Shown: positions 1 through 10,496 of the stretch, one piece after another
Layout of the letters: every line of letters starts with the position of its first letter
Position numbering within the stretch: the stretch's first letter is position 1
Notes under the pieces: model-generated
Database searches by the model: none
Told to the model about the DNA's origin: nothing
Seen by the model: the letters and a program-made list of their open reading frames with translations, nothing else
Program-made: the position numbers and the translations under genes
From: Crocodylus rhombifer
Taxonomy: Eukaryota > Chordata > Crocodylia > Crocodylidae
Direction of reading: 5' to 3'
NCBI GenBank assembly: GCA_038503035.1
Contig: JAVSML010024702.1
Span: forward strand, 496,001-560,000
Length of the DNA stretch: 64,000 nucleotides

Positions 1-60
1 TATAAAGCCATTGATTTTTTTTAAGGCCATTGATTTTCTTGCTTCTAGAGCCTCTATGAT

Positions 61-411
61 CATGAACAGCGCATGCCCCAGTGGCTGCGGGGGCATGGCT
101 GTGCTGGCGGCAGTAAGTGGAGAGCTCACACAGATGCTGTCAGCATGGTCAGTGCCAGGGGGGTGGAGGGGGGCTGGCAAGCGCTGACCAGGGGTTGGCG
201 ACCACCCACAGGCACTGCTGGCAGCATCAGCAGTGGCCAGCAGTGATCACAGACCACCTGCAGATGGCACCGGCGGTGTCAGCAGTGGGGTGGTGAGCTG
301 CAACTGCACGCAGGCACCACCGTCAGTGTTGGCAGCGCCTTTTTGTAGGGGGTGCACTGCCACACTCGCGGTGCACATGCACTCGCATGCACCCCCTATA
401 TGTCACCACTG
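61..411 (+). mobile_element. Non-autonomous hAT-like element, copy 1
   Basis: A 351-bp GC-rich element flanked by an exact 8-bp direct repeat, TCTATGAT (53-60 and 412-419). A second copy of the family lies in reverse orientation at 34640-34983 and has its own, different 8-bp duplication, which fixes the ends. The two ends (CATGAAC... and, inverted, CAGTGGTGACATATAGG) are only weakly similar as terminal inverted repeats. Near the right end is a perfect 11-bp hairpin, TAGGGGGTGCA at 346-356 and its complement at 388-398, present in both copies. It has no credible coding frame. Eight-bp duplications are typical of hAT transposons; the superfamily call is inference. Confidence 0.7.
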
Positions 412-463
412 TCTATGATCATCTGCAGAACAGTAGTCAAAGAACATCATCCAGTTCATAACA

Positions 464-1020
464 CAGGCAGTCCTTGACTTACAACGTTTCGAGTTACAAT
501 GTTTTGCACTTACAACTTTCATAAACTGACACCCTGTTTCGACTTTCTGACGTCAGTTTTGACTTTACAACACTTGATCCAATGTGATGTCATGCCAGCA
601 AACAAGTTCGCTGCATCGTCCCATCTCCCTGGAGAACATCTCTCCAAACTTCCTTGGACACTTTCTTTAAGAAAGCAGACAAGACTCCAGAAAAACCTGC
701 AGCCAGGATTCCTGAGAAGACTCCAGCCAAGAGCCCTTCAAAAAGTCCAGCAAAGTCACCTCAAAAAAGTCCTTCCAAATAAATATGATTGCTATTTACA
801 ATATAAATAAATTGATGTAGCTACATTACTCATCTATAATTGATTGAGTACAAAATTCTGGGTTATTTTTGGTGAAAATAGGGTATTGGGCCTTGGTTCA
901 GGAACCAGTCCCCCATTTATAACATTGTTTCCTATGGGAAAATTGGTTTCGAGTTACAATGTTTTGACTTAAGCCATGTTTTTCAGGAACCAAATGTGTC
1001 GTAAGTCCGAGTACTGCCCG
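464..1020 (+). mobile_element. pogo/Tigger-like DNA transposon remnant
   Basis: The left end CAGGCAGTCCTTGACTTACA and the inverted right end CGGGCAGTACTCGGACTTAC match with one indel and form terminal inverted repeats of about 22 bp. TA follows the right end; at the left end TA lies three bases outside, so the TA duplication is imperfect. A subterminal direct repeat, TTTCGAGTTACAATGTTTT, occurs just inside both ends (487-505 and 949-967). At 557 bp it is far shorter than an autonomous Tigger and keeps only a short C-terminal coding relic. The class is inferred from the terminal repeats. Confidence 0.6.
657..782 (+). pseudogene. C-terminal relic of a transposase frame with S/T-P-K repeats
   Basis: In the frame beginning at 657 the sequence reads DTFFKKADKTPEK, then an AARIPEKTPAKSPSKSP block with further KSP repeats, and ends at TAA 780-782. 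It has no start codon of its own and looks like the tail of a longer protein. The repeats resemble SPKK-type basic DNA-binding tails. Position inside the Tigger-like element suggests a transposase C-terminus, but no catalytic residue is present. The longer frame that overlaps it at 499-810 is a shadow in another phase. The function is inference. Confidence 0.4.
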
Positions 1021-2273
1021 TACTTTGTGAGGACTATGACTTTGAAGCCATAACTTATTTTTTAGGACTTTTTAACAAAGGGAGGCTAACATGGATAAAT
1101 ACGGTGTGTCAGTTTAAGATAAAATAACTTTTCCTGATTAACTCATTTATGTGGATGTTTTTATTAGGGCTGATCTATCCAAAACTGTCTTTATCCACTT
1201 TAGAAGCTCTAAAATGGATGGAACTAATTTGAAGTGGGACATTCTTAATCTGGAATAAGGGCATCTACAGAGGGAAATAATCAACTATTGTTAACTTCTG
1301 TCAAACCCATTTTTAATAGAGTACTGGATTATTGAAGATTTTTTTTTCACAAAAATGTCTGTTTTTTTATGAAGCTTCAGTGTTTTTTTGAAAAATAGAA
1401 TACGCTAACACTCTAAACTTTTGGTTTTCAACCAAAAATATGTCAGCTCTGAAATGGCACCACAGTGCCTCAGGTGAGTTCTAAGTCAGGTGCTTTGTGC
1501 CTTCATTCACCTGTATGACCTGGCCAGACTTCATCTCTCAGGTTACACAATCTTTCCTTTCCAAGAGAGGAGGTCTTAGTCTATTTTGGGAGATGTAATC
1601 TGAAACAGAACTGAGTCTATAGAGAAGTACGCGAGTTTGAGGTAATCGGAACATTGTTTCATGAAGCACTGAATGGCATTTCAGAACCAAATGATTTTGA
1701 TACCTGGCTGAAATATTTTGGATTTTGATTTCTTTTTTCTTGAAAACGAACAATTTCATCTTAATTTTCTTTCTTTAAGTTTTTTAAAATCCATTTTTCA
1801 GCCATCTGACTTGGATAACATTCATATTCAAGACTACTATTCAGGTGATATACAGCACACAAATATACACAGCATGTTGTTCCAGCTAACCAGAGGCTCA
1901 GAATTCCCTGCCTTTGCCTTGCAGTATTGGATAGAAAATACAGTGGTTCTCCCCAGCCTCCCCAATCTGCGTGTCTACACTGGGGTAAGTCCTTGGCCTA
2001 TACCTTCCTCTCCTCCTCTTCCCATCCCCAACCAAGTGGTCTGAAGGGACTGGACTGTAAGCTTGTTCTGCCTTTGTCAAAAAAAAAAGCCTAGAGGAGG
2101 AAAAAAAGGACAGCGAGTAGGGCTTAATGCTATACTCTGTAACTCCCTCTTGGCAGCAGTCCACTGCTGAATTCATAAGTCAGGAAAATGACTAAAATGT
2201 ATTTTGATTTTATTTTTAAACAAACTTGTATACAAATCTTTTGGAAACATTGGTCTCCCACTTACGTCCTACA
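1021..2273. other. AT-rich stretch, no gene recognised
   Basis: About 1.25 kb of AT-rich DNA with poly-T and poly-A runs. Short open frames exist on both strands (for example 1718-2044) but they are low-complexity, lack recognisable domains, and show no exon-like structure. I see no repeat family here that I can name. Confidence 0.5.
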
Positions 2274-4138
2274 GAGTAGGCCAAGGCCAAGGCAGAGATG
2301 GAGATAGGACTAGCTTCCCGGATTAAGGACAATAAGAAGTCCTTCTTTAAATACATAGGGGGTAAAAAGAGGGTCCCGGGTAATGTGGGGCCCCTGCAGG
2401 ACACGATGGGCAACTTAGTCATCACGCCAGATGACAAAGCTAACATATTTAACAATTTCTTTGCCTCTGTCTTCCTAAGTAGGGACCAGTTCAGCCACCT
2501 CCCTGCTGGGCCCCCCTCGGGCCCCGGGAGAGACACGCCTGGGCCAGGGGTTAGCGAGGAGTTAGTTAGGGTACTTCTGGAGAGGCTGGACGTGTTCAAG
2601 TCCGCTGGTCCGGATGATCTTCACCCTAGGGTTCTACAGGAACTGGCCGACGTCATTGCGGGACCCCTGGCGCGGCTCTATGAGCACTCGTGGTGCTCTG
2701 GCGAGGTGCCGGAGGACTGGAAGAGGGCCAATGTGGTCCCTATCTTCAAAAAGGGAAAAAAAGAGGACCCGGGAAATTACAGGCCAGTTAGTCTTACCTC
2801 AATCCCGGGTAAGCTCTTTGAAAAAATTATCCTGGCACACATCCAGGAGGGCCTTGCAGGGGAATGCATGCTCAGGGGCAACCAACATGGGTTCATCAGT
2901 GGCAGGTCTTGTCAGACCAACCTGGTGGCCTTTTACGATCAGGTCACCAAATCATTAGACGCAGGGGTTGCTGTGGATGTAGTCTTTCTGGACTTCCGGA
3001 AGGCTTTCGACACTGTTTCTCACCCTGTCCTCATCAAAAAGCTGGGAGACTGTGGTGTCGATGCCCACACAGTCAAATGGGTCGCTAACTGGTTGGAGGG
3101 CTGCACCCAGAGGGTGGTAGTGGATGGGTTCTTCTCGACCTGGAAGGACGTGGGCAGTGGGGTTCCGCAGGGCTCGGTCCTCGGGCCCGCACTGTTCAAC
3201 ATCTTCATCAGTGACTTGGATGAGGGGGTAGAAAGCACCCTGTTCAAGTTTGCTGATGACACTAAGATGTGGGGGGATGTGGGGGCACTAGAAGGGTGCA
3301 ATAGGCTACAAGCTGACCTTGACAGGTTGCAACGGTGGGCGGATGAGAATAGGATGGGGTTTAACACTGATAAGTGCAAGGTGTTGCACATGGGGAGGAA
3401 GAACCGGCACCACACTTACAGGTTGGGGAACTCCCCTCTTGCCAGCACGGAGACGGAAAAGGATCTTGGAGTCGTCATTGACTCCACGATGAACATGGGC
3501 CGGCAGTGTGGGGAGGCAGTCAAGAAGGCCAACCGTACCCTGTCATGCATCCACAGATGCATCTCGAGCAGGTCCAGGGAGGTGATCCTCCCCCTCTATG
3601 CGGCACTGGTCAGGCCGCAGCTGGAGTACTGCGTCCAGTTCTGGGCGCCACACTTCAAGAGGGACGTGGACGATATGGAAAGAGTTCAGAGGAGGGCCAC
3701 TCGTATGATCAGGGGTCAGCAGGGCAGGCCTTATGAGGACAGGCTACGGGACCTGAACCTGTTTAGCCTCCACAAGAGAAGGTTAAGGGGGGACCTAGTG
3801 GCCTGCTACAAACTGGTCAGGGGGGATCAGCAGGTATTGGGGGAGTCCCTGTTCCCCCGTGCGCTCCCAGGAGTGACCAGGAATAACGGTCACAAGCTGG
3901 CGGAGGGTAAGTTTAGATTAGATATTAGGAGGCACTACTTCACAGTCAGGGCAGCTAGGGCCTGGAACCGGCTTCCAGGGGAAGTGGTGCAGGCTCCTAG
4001 CCTGGGGATTTTTAAAAGGAAGTTAGATGAGCACCTTGCGGGGGTCATCTGACCCCGGTGCTCTTTCCTGCCAAGGCAGGGGGTCGGACTAGATGATCTA
4101 CCTAGGTCCCTTCCGACTCTAGCTACTATGAAACTATA
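2274..4138 (+). mobile_element. CR1 LINE, young, 5'-truncated
   Basis: A CR1 non-LTR retrotransposon beginning near the end of the endonuclease-RT linker. It runs through the complete RT domain and the short 3' UTR, and ends in imperfect CTATGAAA-type octamers (about 4120-4138). The endonuclease domain is absent, as expected from 5' truncation during target-primed reverse transcription. The 3' UTR holds the GGACTAGATGATCT-like block shared with the copy ending near 20530. An uninterrupted frame makes this one of the two least decayed CR1 copies in the window. Confidence 0.92.
2298..4052 (+). CDS. CR1 ORF2 fragment: reverse transcriptase (584 codons)
   Basis: An open frame of 584 codons encoding the C-terminal part of CR1 ORF2. 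Visible RT motifs in order: linker DNKKSFFKYIGGKK (residues 11-24), FKSAGPDDLHPRVL (100-113), motif A LDFRKAFD (231-238), GVPQGSVLGP (288-297) and the catalytic FADD (318-321), followed by the thumb and C-terminal region ending LAGVI. CR1 ORF2 is usually about 900-1000 residues because it also carries an AP endonuclease. That domain is missing, so the first ATG is an internal methionine and not a true start. The protein would reverse-transcribe element RNA at a nicked target, but this copy cannot nick and has no promoter. It is probably not expressed as a gene. Confidence 0.85.
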   Translation: MEIGLASRIKDNKKSFFKYIGGKKRVPGNVGPLQDTMGNLVITPDDKANIFNNFFASVFLSRDQFSHLPAGPPSGPGRDTPGPGVSEELVRVLLERLDVFKSAGPDDLHPRVLQELADVIAGPLARLYEHSWCSGEVPEDWKRANVVPIFKKGKKEDPGNYRPVSLTSIPGKLFEKIILAHIQEGLAGECMLRGNQHGFISGRSCQTNLVAFYDQVTKSLDAGVAVDVVFLDFRKAFDTVSHPVLIKKLGDCGVDAHTVKWVANWLEGCTQRVVVDGFFSTWKDVGSGVPQGSVLGPALFNIFISDLDEGVESTLFKFADDTKMWGDVGALEGCNRLQADLDRLQRWADENRMGFNTDKCKVLHMGRKNRHHTYRLGNSPLASTETEKDLGVVIDSTMNMGRQCGEAVKKANRTLSCIHRCISSRSREVILPLYAALVRPQLEYCVQFWAPHFKRDVDDMERVQRRATRMIRGQQGRPYEDRLRDLNLFSLHKRRLRGDLVACYKLVRGDQQVLGESLFPRALPGVTRNNGHKLAEGKFRLDIRRHYFTVRAARAWNRLPGEVVQAPSLGIFKRKLDEHLAGVI

Positions 4139-5079
4139 AGAGTGTCAGCACCCTAAGGGCATCATGTTTTGATAAGGGGGAAGGAGTTCAATAGAGCTGG
4201 ACTCTCTATTTGCATAGCTGTCCTGTGTCAGTCCCCTGTGCTTTTAAGTGCCTTGTTCCCTCTGCTCTCCAGTGATGTGGCCAAGTTGGCTTCCCTAAGC
4301 AACCTAGCAGAGAGCTAGCTCAGGAGACTGGGCTTGATAACCTTTCCAGTGTACATCACTGGTACAGAACTAAAACCACTACCTTGTTCTCAAAGGCACC
4401 GCTGTTCTTTTTACTTAAACTCACTGTCCCAGTCTTGAGCTGGAATATGTCTATAAGCTTAGAGGCCCAAAACATTAAACACCAATTAATACTTGCTCTA
4501 GTACCCAAGGAAATTCATCACCTGGACAAATAATTCCATGTCACAACCAGGGTCTGCCTTTAGGTAGTATGTGGCATCTTGGTTAGGATCTTTGAGTCAA
4601 CCTGCTTGGTGTTGGCAGTTTTGAGCTTCAGGGAATCACAAATAAGTTTATCAACATCCTCAGTGTTCCTAAAGAATAAGAAAAAAGAAAAAGCCCTGTT
4701 TCTTTCAGAGAATGAACTAGTAGCCCTTCTGCTTTGTAGGAAGAGCTTATGGATGAAAATGCTGTGACTTGAATTCTTCATTGCCATTTTACTGTCTTGA
4801 TTATTTTAAGCATATTCAAGTCCATGGCTTTATTCCATTGGACACCAGCAGATATGCCCACTCACAGTGGCTTCAGTGGGCTTTGAACAGGTGTTGATAA
4901 GAGCCTGATCCTTTCTAAGGTTCAGAGAGTTTCATGAAAGAACCTGCTCTTTTTTATTTGTAGGAGGAATATAAACATCAGGCTCCCGCCCCCCAGGTGA
5001 GTGAGCTACAAAGTCATTCTCTTGTCCATTCAATATTAGCAATTGACACAAGGTGGAATAAAGTGCCACATTCATGTGA
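4139..5079. other. No gene recognised
   Basis: Unique-looking sequence between two CR1 copies. Overlapping short frames at 4560-4787 on both strands are lysine/serine-rich and show no known domain. No repeat boundaries are visible. Confidence 0.5.
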
Positions 5080-6910
5080 TGTATGTATATAAATAGTAGA
5101 AGTATGGGCAATAAACAAGATGAACTGGAAGCCACAGCTTGTGAACAAAACTATGATCTAGCTGGCATCACAGAGACCTGGTGGCACAGCTCTTATGACT
5201 GGAACATCAACATTAAGCGCTGCACTCCATTTTGGAAAGAGGGTTGGGAGGAAAGGTAGTGGTGCAACCTTGTATGTCAACAAACATACACTTGTTCCCC
5301 GGTTCAGGAGACAGAAAAACACAAAGCTGAATGCATTTAGGTGAATATAAAAAGTGAAAGATGCAGCACCAATATAATGGTGGTGATTTATTATAGGCCA
5401 TCAAGTCAGGAAGAGGAGGTAGAAAACTCTTCAAGTTCCTGACAAAATTATTCCAGCACTATGAGATGGTACTGATAGTAGACTTCAATTTTCCAGACTT
5501 CAATTTTCCAGACTTCTGCTGGTAGAACAATACAACCAAACACAAAATGTCAAGCTGATGGACGTCTTGTCTGAAGGAGTCCCTTCTGTTCCCAAAAGTT
5601 GAGGATATACCATGGGGATCATCTATCTCAGATCTTGTCTTGACCAATAGGGAAGAATTGGTGGAGGATGTAAAGGTGATGAGCAACTTGGGAGGAACTG
5701 ATCACAGTGTGACAGAATTTTACCTCCTGAGATGGGGAAAGCATGCAGTCAGCAAAACAAGGACACTAGATTTCAAAAAGGTGGATTTCAGCCGACTCTA
5801 GCAGTTAACTGACATGGTGCCATGTGAAGGAAGACTAAAGGATAAAGGTGCCCAAAGAGGCTGAGAGCTTCTAAAGGGCAAAAGCTCAATAGGAAACTTT
5901 TCCAAAGCAATGGAAACACAGGAAGAATGGTAAGAGACCAATGTGGCTGCACAAAGAGCTTCTAAAATGCCTGAAATGCAAAAAGAAAGCATACAAACAA
6001 TAATAAAATGAGCAAGTCACCAAAGAAACATAAAAGATAATAGCAAAAACCTGCAGGGACAAAATCAGGAAAGCAAAGATAATGAATGAGATGCACCTGG
6101 GGAGGGACATTAAAGACAACAAAAAGAGGTTCTACAAGTATGTTGGCCAGAAAAGAAAAGAAAAGCCAAGGAAGCTGTGGATCCATGTTTAATCATCCTG
6201 GGGGAACTCTTTAACAGGAGATGGGAAGAAGGCAAAGCTACTGAACAGTTACTTTGCCTCAGTCTTCACAAAAAAATTAAGCTGCAGCCAGACACCTAAT
6301 AAGGATTGCCTAGATAAGGAAGGGGGCAAGTTGAGGGTGGAGATAACAAAAGAGATGGTCAAAGAACTTTCGATGGGTCATCAGGGCCTGATGAACTTCA
6401 CACTAGGGTACTGAAGGAACTGGCAGAGGAGAACCTAGAGCCCTTCGCAATGATATTTGTGAAGTTTTGGAAGACAGTTAGGTGCCATAGGACTGGAAAA
6501 GGGCCAACATAGTGCCCTTCTTTTAAAAAAAGGCAAAAAGGAGGACCTAGGGAACAATAGAGTGGTTAGCCTCACCTCAGTACCTGGAAAACTACTGTAG
6601 TGTATCCTAAGAAAGGCCATTTGCAGGCATCGGGATGAGGAAAGGTTGATCACAAAGAGCCAGCATGTATTTATGAAAAACAAATAGTGTCAAACAGATA
6701 CGATCACCTTCTTTGACAAGGGAACTCCTTGGCCAGATGCAGGGAACACTATGGATATAGTGTATCTCAACTTCAGCAAGCCTTTTGACAAGGTTCTGGT
6801 TTACCTTCTCATAACCAAATTGAAGGAATGTGAGCTGGACAAAACTACTATAAGGTGGACAAACAACTGGCTCAATACCTACAAGCAAAGAGTAATTGTG
6901 GGCATGTCAG
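5080..6910 (+). mobile_element. Old CR1 LINE, endonuclease and RT relics (first part)
   Basis: A degraded CR1 that still shows both enzymatic domains in scattered frames. Endonuclease: NKQDELEATACEQNYDLAG then ITETWWHSSYDW (about 5110-5210), YRPSSQEEEVE (about 5395), a VDFNFPD motif (about 5477-5497), and DLVLTNREELVEDV to GGTDHS (about 5630-5710). Linker: DIKDNKKRFYKYVGQKRK (about 6107-6160). RT: GPDELHTRVLKELAEE (about 6383-6430) and motif A as LNFSKPFDKV (about 6766-6795), where the usual catalytic Asp of LDF is now Asn. Many stops and frameshifts make it inactive. It continues at 7568 after an insertion. Confidence 0.85.
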
Positions 6911-7567
6911 GGGCAGGTGTCCAGGACTGGGTACTCCCCTGACCTAAGCTGGTCTGTAGGTAACCACCATCTCTTGCCTTTCTCACCCACTACAACTTGT
7001 TGTTAAAGCTTAATAATACAATATGAGGTGATTCACCTTTATCCTGTGTAATCCACAGAATAAAAAAGCTTGTCCAGATCTATAGGCTCAGTCAAAGCTT
7101 TAGGTTCTTCCCCTTTAAGAGCCAGCTGTGTTCGCCTGATCTGGTTGCCCTGAGTGTTTGAAGCAGGACACCATTAGCTGGGAGCTCCATCACCCCTACA
7201 CTCCCTCCACACCCAGTGAAATTAACAGAAAGATAAAGCAACAGAAAGTACAGAAGCCATTTGCTCCTTTCACCTGTGTCTGGGATCACTGCAAGTGTTC
7301 CCTCTCTCTTCCTCCTTCCAGTTGGCAACAGCTGTCTTTAATTCTCCTGCAGGTGTTCCAGGTAATTCCTCCCAACAGGGTTTTCTGAGCTTCTCCAGGA
7401 TTTACTGTGGGCAGGGTTGTCTCCCCAACCCAGCAGCCAGCCATCTTTCAGTTCCCTGCCATGCCAGATGTTCCTTGCTATTGCGCCACGGGGAATGAAT
7501 GGGGCCAAGGGAGAGGCACAGAGCCTTGCTCCTTTCCATTGCCCTGCTACGCTAATATAAGTAAATC
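6911..7567. mobile_element. 657-bp unclassified insertion inside the CR1
   Basis: The CR1 RT frame breaks at 6910 and resumes at 7568. The insertion is flanked by identical 8-bp copies of CATGTCAG (6903-6910 and 7568-7575). If the insert and one copy are removed, the RT frame reads straight through to the VPQGSVLGP motif. The inserted DNA shows no obvious terminal inverted repeats. It contains an AATAAA at about 7059 and a TATA-like stretch near its right end, but no long coding frame. A hAT-type element is suggested by the 8-bp duplication; an LTR fragment is an alternative. Confidence 0.65.
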
Positions 7568-7930
7568 CATGTCAGAATGGCAGGAGGTTTTGAATGGAGT
7601 CCCACAGGGATCTGTCCTGGGCCCAGCACTGTTCAGCACATTTATTAATGATCTGGATGCTGGCATACAAAGCTTCTTGAGTAAGTTTGCAGATGACATG
7701 AAATCGGGAAGGACTGCAAATATATTAGAGGATGGGAGTGCAATTCAGAATGATCTTGACAGATGAGAACATTGGGCTGGAGCTAAAAGGATGAAGGTCA
7801 AAACTGACAAAGGCGAAGTGCTGCACCACAGGAGAAATAATAAAAAATGCAAATACAAAATGGGTGACACCTGGCAAGATGGCATCACTTTGGAGAAGGA
7901 GCTAGGAGTCTCTGTAGATAAAACTTGCCT
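7568..7930 (+). mobile_element. Old CR1 LINE, RT relic (second part)
   Basis: Continuation of the CR1 that begins at 5080. It reads SEWQEVLNGVPQGSVLGPAL, a NDLDAG block, and SKFADDMKSGR, so the FADD catalytic motif survives (about 7682-7696). It then decays through LEKELGVSVDK (about 7890-7922). Beyond about 7930 CR1 similarity stops, so the C-terminal third and 3' UTR were lost or are too diverged to see. Same subfamily character as the part before the insertion. Confidence 0.8.
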
Positions 7931-10428
7931 AAGCTTTGGTTTACTGAAATTTCTCTGTTTAAAAAAACAAACAAACCAGAAAACCCACCCTGAAAGGTCT
8001 CAATTTCATTTGTATGCGGAACAGGAAAAAATTCCAACTCTTAGATTTGTGAGACGGGAGAAACGGTTGCTGCTTAGCTCTAAGTACAAGAAATCACTTT
8101 CCAGCAGATGGCAGCTGTTTAGCGTCTTAGGCCCACCTCTACACATTAGAGGGGGGGCCTCATTAACTGGTTAATTGCACAACTACTTGAAGACCAGCTA
8201 AGATGTGAAAAGTAGCTACCACACCATAAAAAGCTCCAACCAGCTTTTTTTAGCCCTAAAAAATGTGTACTAACTTTATAGCCACAGTGGAGATGCATGT
8301 GCACCTCCTGAGAGCACCAGTGCAACCCCTGACTGGCCGCGTTCGTCACTTAGGCGATGGGCAGGGGGGGCAGGCGAGAGCACTGGTGCCCCCCTTGCAA
8401 GCGCCCACGGATTGCTGCCACTGCTCCCAGAAGTGGCCACAGCCACTCTCGACTCTCAGAAGCTGCAGTGATTGGCCGCAGTAATTAGCCTTGGGGACCT
8501 CCCCCCCCCGGGGCAGTAAGAACTGCCACAGGGTACCCCTCTCCCCCCCCCCCCCAGGGCGGGTCACAGGGAGGGCACATGACCCCCCTGACTAAGGCAG
8601 CACCAATTGCCCATGTATAGCCAGTTGCTATCAAGCTTTAAATTGCATATGTAATAAAGTATCCCCTGTGGATGGGAGTGCCATCAGCTGATGGGGCTCC
8701 TAGCCACAGGGGTGCAGATACCCAGTTAAGGCTGGGAATTCAGCAACTGAGAGGACTCTCATCCCCTGCAACTGCTGAACCTGGGTCCTGGCAGCAGGAG
8801 GACCCAGAGTCCTGCATCTGAGGATGCTAGGTGCTGGGACCCAGCTGGGTCCTGGGAGACAGTGGGTATGGCTGCTCGGGGGGGGGGGTGAAACCCCAAC
8901 AGGCCTGGGGGATTGTGGCTACTGCAATCTCCCAGGCTTGGGAGTACATGGGGTGCCATTATGACCAGAAGCCCCTTAAAGGAGCTTGCTTCTTGCTGGG
9001 CCAGGAGGAGCTTTGATTCAGGTTCTCCCTGCACTGGCAGGAGGCTTGATTGTGTGGACTACACATTAGAGCCCATTGCGTCTTTGCTTGCACATGTAGA
9101 GGGCGCCTTGATATCTTATGCTAAGACTGTCCAACTGGCAGTGCACAAGCCACATACTGTCCGCAAGGAGTTAATTTGCAGTCCCTGGACTCCCACCCAG
9201 CCCCTACTTCCCCCATTTATCTGCAGCAGCAGTAGCCATGTTTTCTGGGCAACCTCACCCCTCCTCCTGCTTCTACTTTCTGCCCCACCCAAGGGGGTGG
9301 TACAGTGCAGCAGGTCACAGCCCGTGGTGCTGGGGAAGTGTGTGGATGGAGAGCTGAGGGTGAGGATGAGGCTTCAGAACATGCAGTGTAGGAGCAAGGC
9401 ACAACCAGCGTGCATGGTGCAGGGTGGCTTGCACTACTACAGCCTCTGTGGCATGTGACCCCCAGCCGCTTAGAAGTTGGGCAGCCCTGTCTTACACAAA
9501 GAGGCACCTTCTCTTGGGCCAGATCACAGCTAGTCTTGAGTATGTAAGAAGATTCCCATGCTTCTGTACCCTGTATAGGGGCCATCTCATCTCTAGTTGC
9601 AACTTTTGCACTACCCTGAGCACAAGCACCTGCTCTTGTATCTCTGAGCATATTCCAAAGAGCATGTGGAAGCGGCCAACTTACTTCTGGCCTGGGTAGT
9701 GGTTACTAACAAAAAAAGCAATGGGAAGGTTGCCTTTCCAAACTATGAACTCTGCGAAGCATTGTCTCTGAGATTTCCCCGTGGACGGGGAGTTTTCCTG
9801 CATTACCACCATGCAGGACTCTCCCATGCAGTAAAACATGGTGTTATGTTAGGGGCTTACAAATTGTTGCCATTCTGTGTCATGTGAGGAACATCAGGCC
9901 AAATTGGAGTTGGGCCTGGGAAAATTTTATTGAAGTATAACTAGTGTAACCCGGGTGGTACTCCAAGATGTATCCCCTCTCCAGCTAAAGGGATCAAAGC
10001 AGGTGGACAAGCGCCGTGGAAAGTGTAGGGACCCTCCTTTCCCTATAGAGCAGAGCCAGACCACCAATGGGGACTTGACAATATACCTTTTAATGAGAAA
10101 ACAGTAGTGGGAACATAACATGTATAAACCAGGGGGTATAGGGGACACTACAATGCCCCAAGGGGGCAGGATTCAATAAAGGTTGGGCACTTACAATCAT
10201 AGACACATTCATCCAGTTGACAAAAGACAGGTTTAACAAAATATAAAACACAAACAGCAGAACAAACAATACTGGTTGGCGAAATATAAAAGGCACAAAA
10301 TACAAAATGTCAAATAACAAGAAATATAGGGCCTAGGTACCTGGAGTGGGGAAAGAGGGAAAACACAGTGATCCCCTTCCACTGCAATAGGAACTTCTCT
10401 CTGTCACTTCACTCACCCCAATTCATCC
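7931..10428. other. GC-variable stretch, no gene; unresolved repeat debris
   Basis: No host exon is visible. The segment holds motifs shared with short elements elsewhere (CTCTACACATTAG near 8139 and CTACACATTAGAG near 9058), small GC-rich hairpins (for example GGGTCCT/AGGACCC near 8776-8798) and homopolymer C runs. An AT-rich block at 10180-10340 follows. Frames such as 8913-9458 and 9217-9651 (minus) are proline/serine/cysteine-rich, low in conserved composition, and probably chance. Confidence 0.45.
8501..8555. repeat. Poly-C runs
   Basis: Two homopolymer C tracts, 9 bases at 8501-8509 and 13 bases at 8543-8555, sit 33 bp apart in GC-rich DNA. Their lengths may be polymorphic or affected by sequencing error. 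Confidence 0.85.
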
Positions 10429-10496
10429 CAGCTGGGACGTGAACTCAGATCTCCCACATGGTAGGCAAAAGCTTTGCTACACAACCACCAGTGCTT
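10429..10496 (-). pseudogene. tRNA-Gly-like sequence (SINE head or tRNA pseudogene)
   Basis: On the minus strand the sequence reads GCACTGGTGGTTGTGTAGCA, then TTTTGCCTACCATGTGGGAG and GAGTTCACGTCCC. It follows the layout of vertebrate tRNA-Gly(GCC): acceptor start, A-box-like GTAGCAAAGC, an anticodon loop with GCC, the GTGGGAG stem and a B-box-like GTTCACGTC. The acceptor stem no longer pairs well and the D arm is altered, so it is not a functional tRNA. It is probably the 5' part of an old tRNA-derived SINE. Confidence 0.5.

Noticed and set aside
4560..4787. Minus-strand frame RNTEDVDKLICDSLKLKTANTK as a possible L1 ORF1-like or host exon
   Set aside because: Superficial resemblance only; no flanking domain, and the opposite strand is equally open.
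10429..10496. Functional tRNA-Gly gene
   Set aside because: Acceptor stem pairing and the D arm are broken and the A box is altered; kept only as a tRNA-like pseudogene or SINE head.
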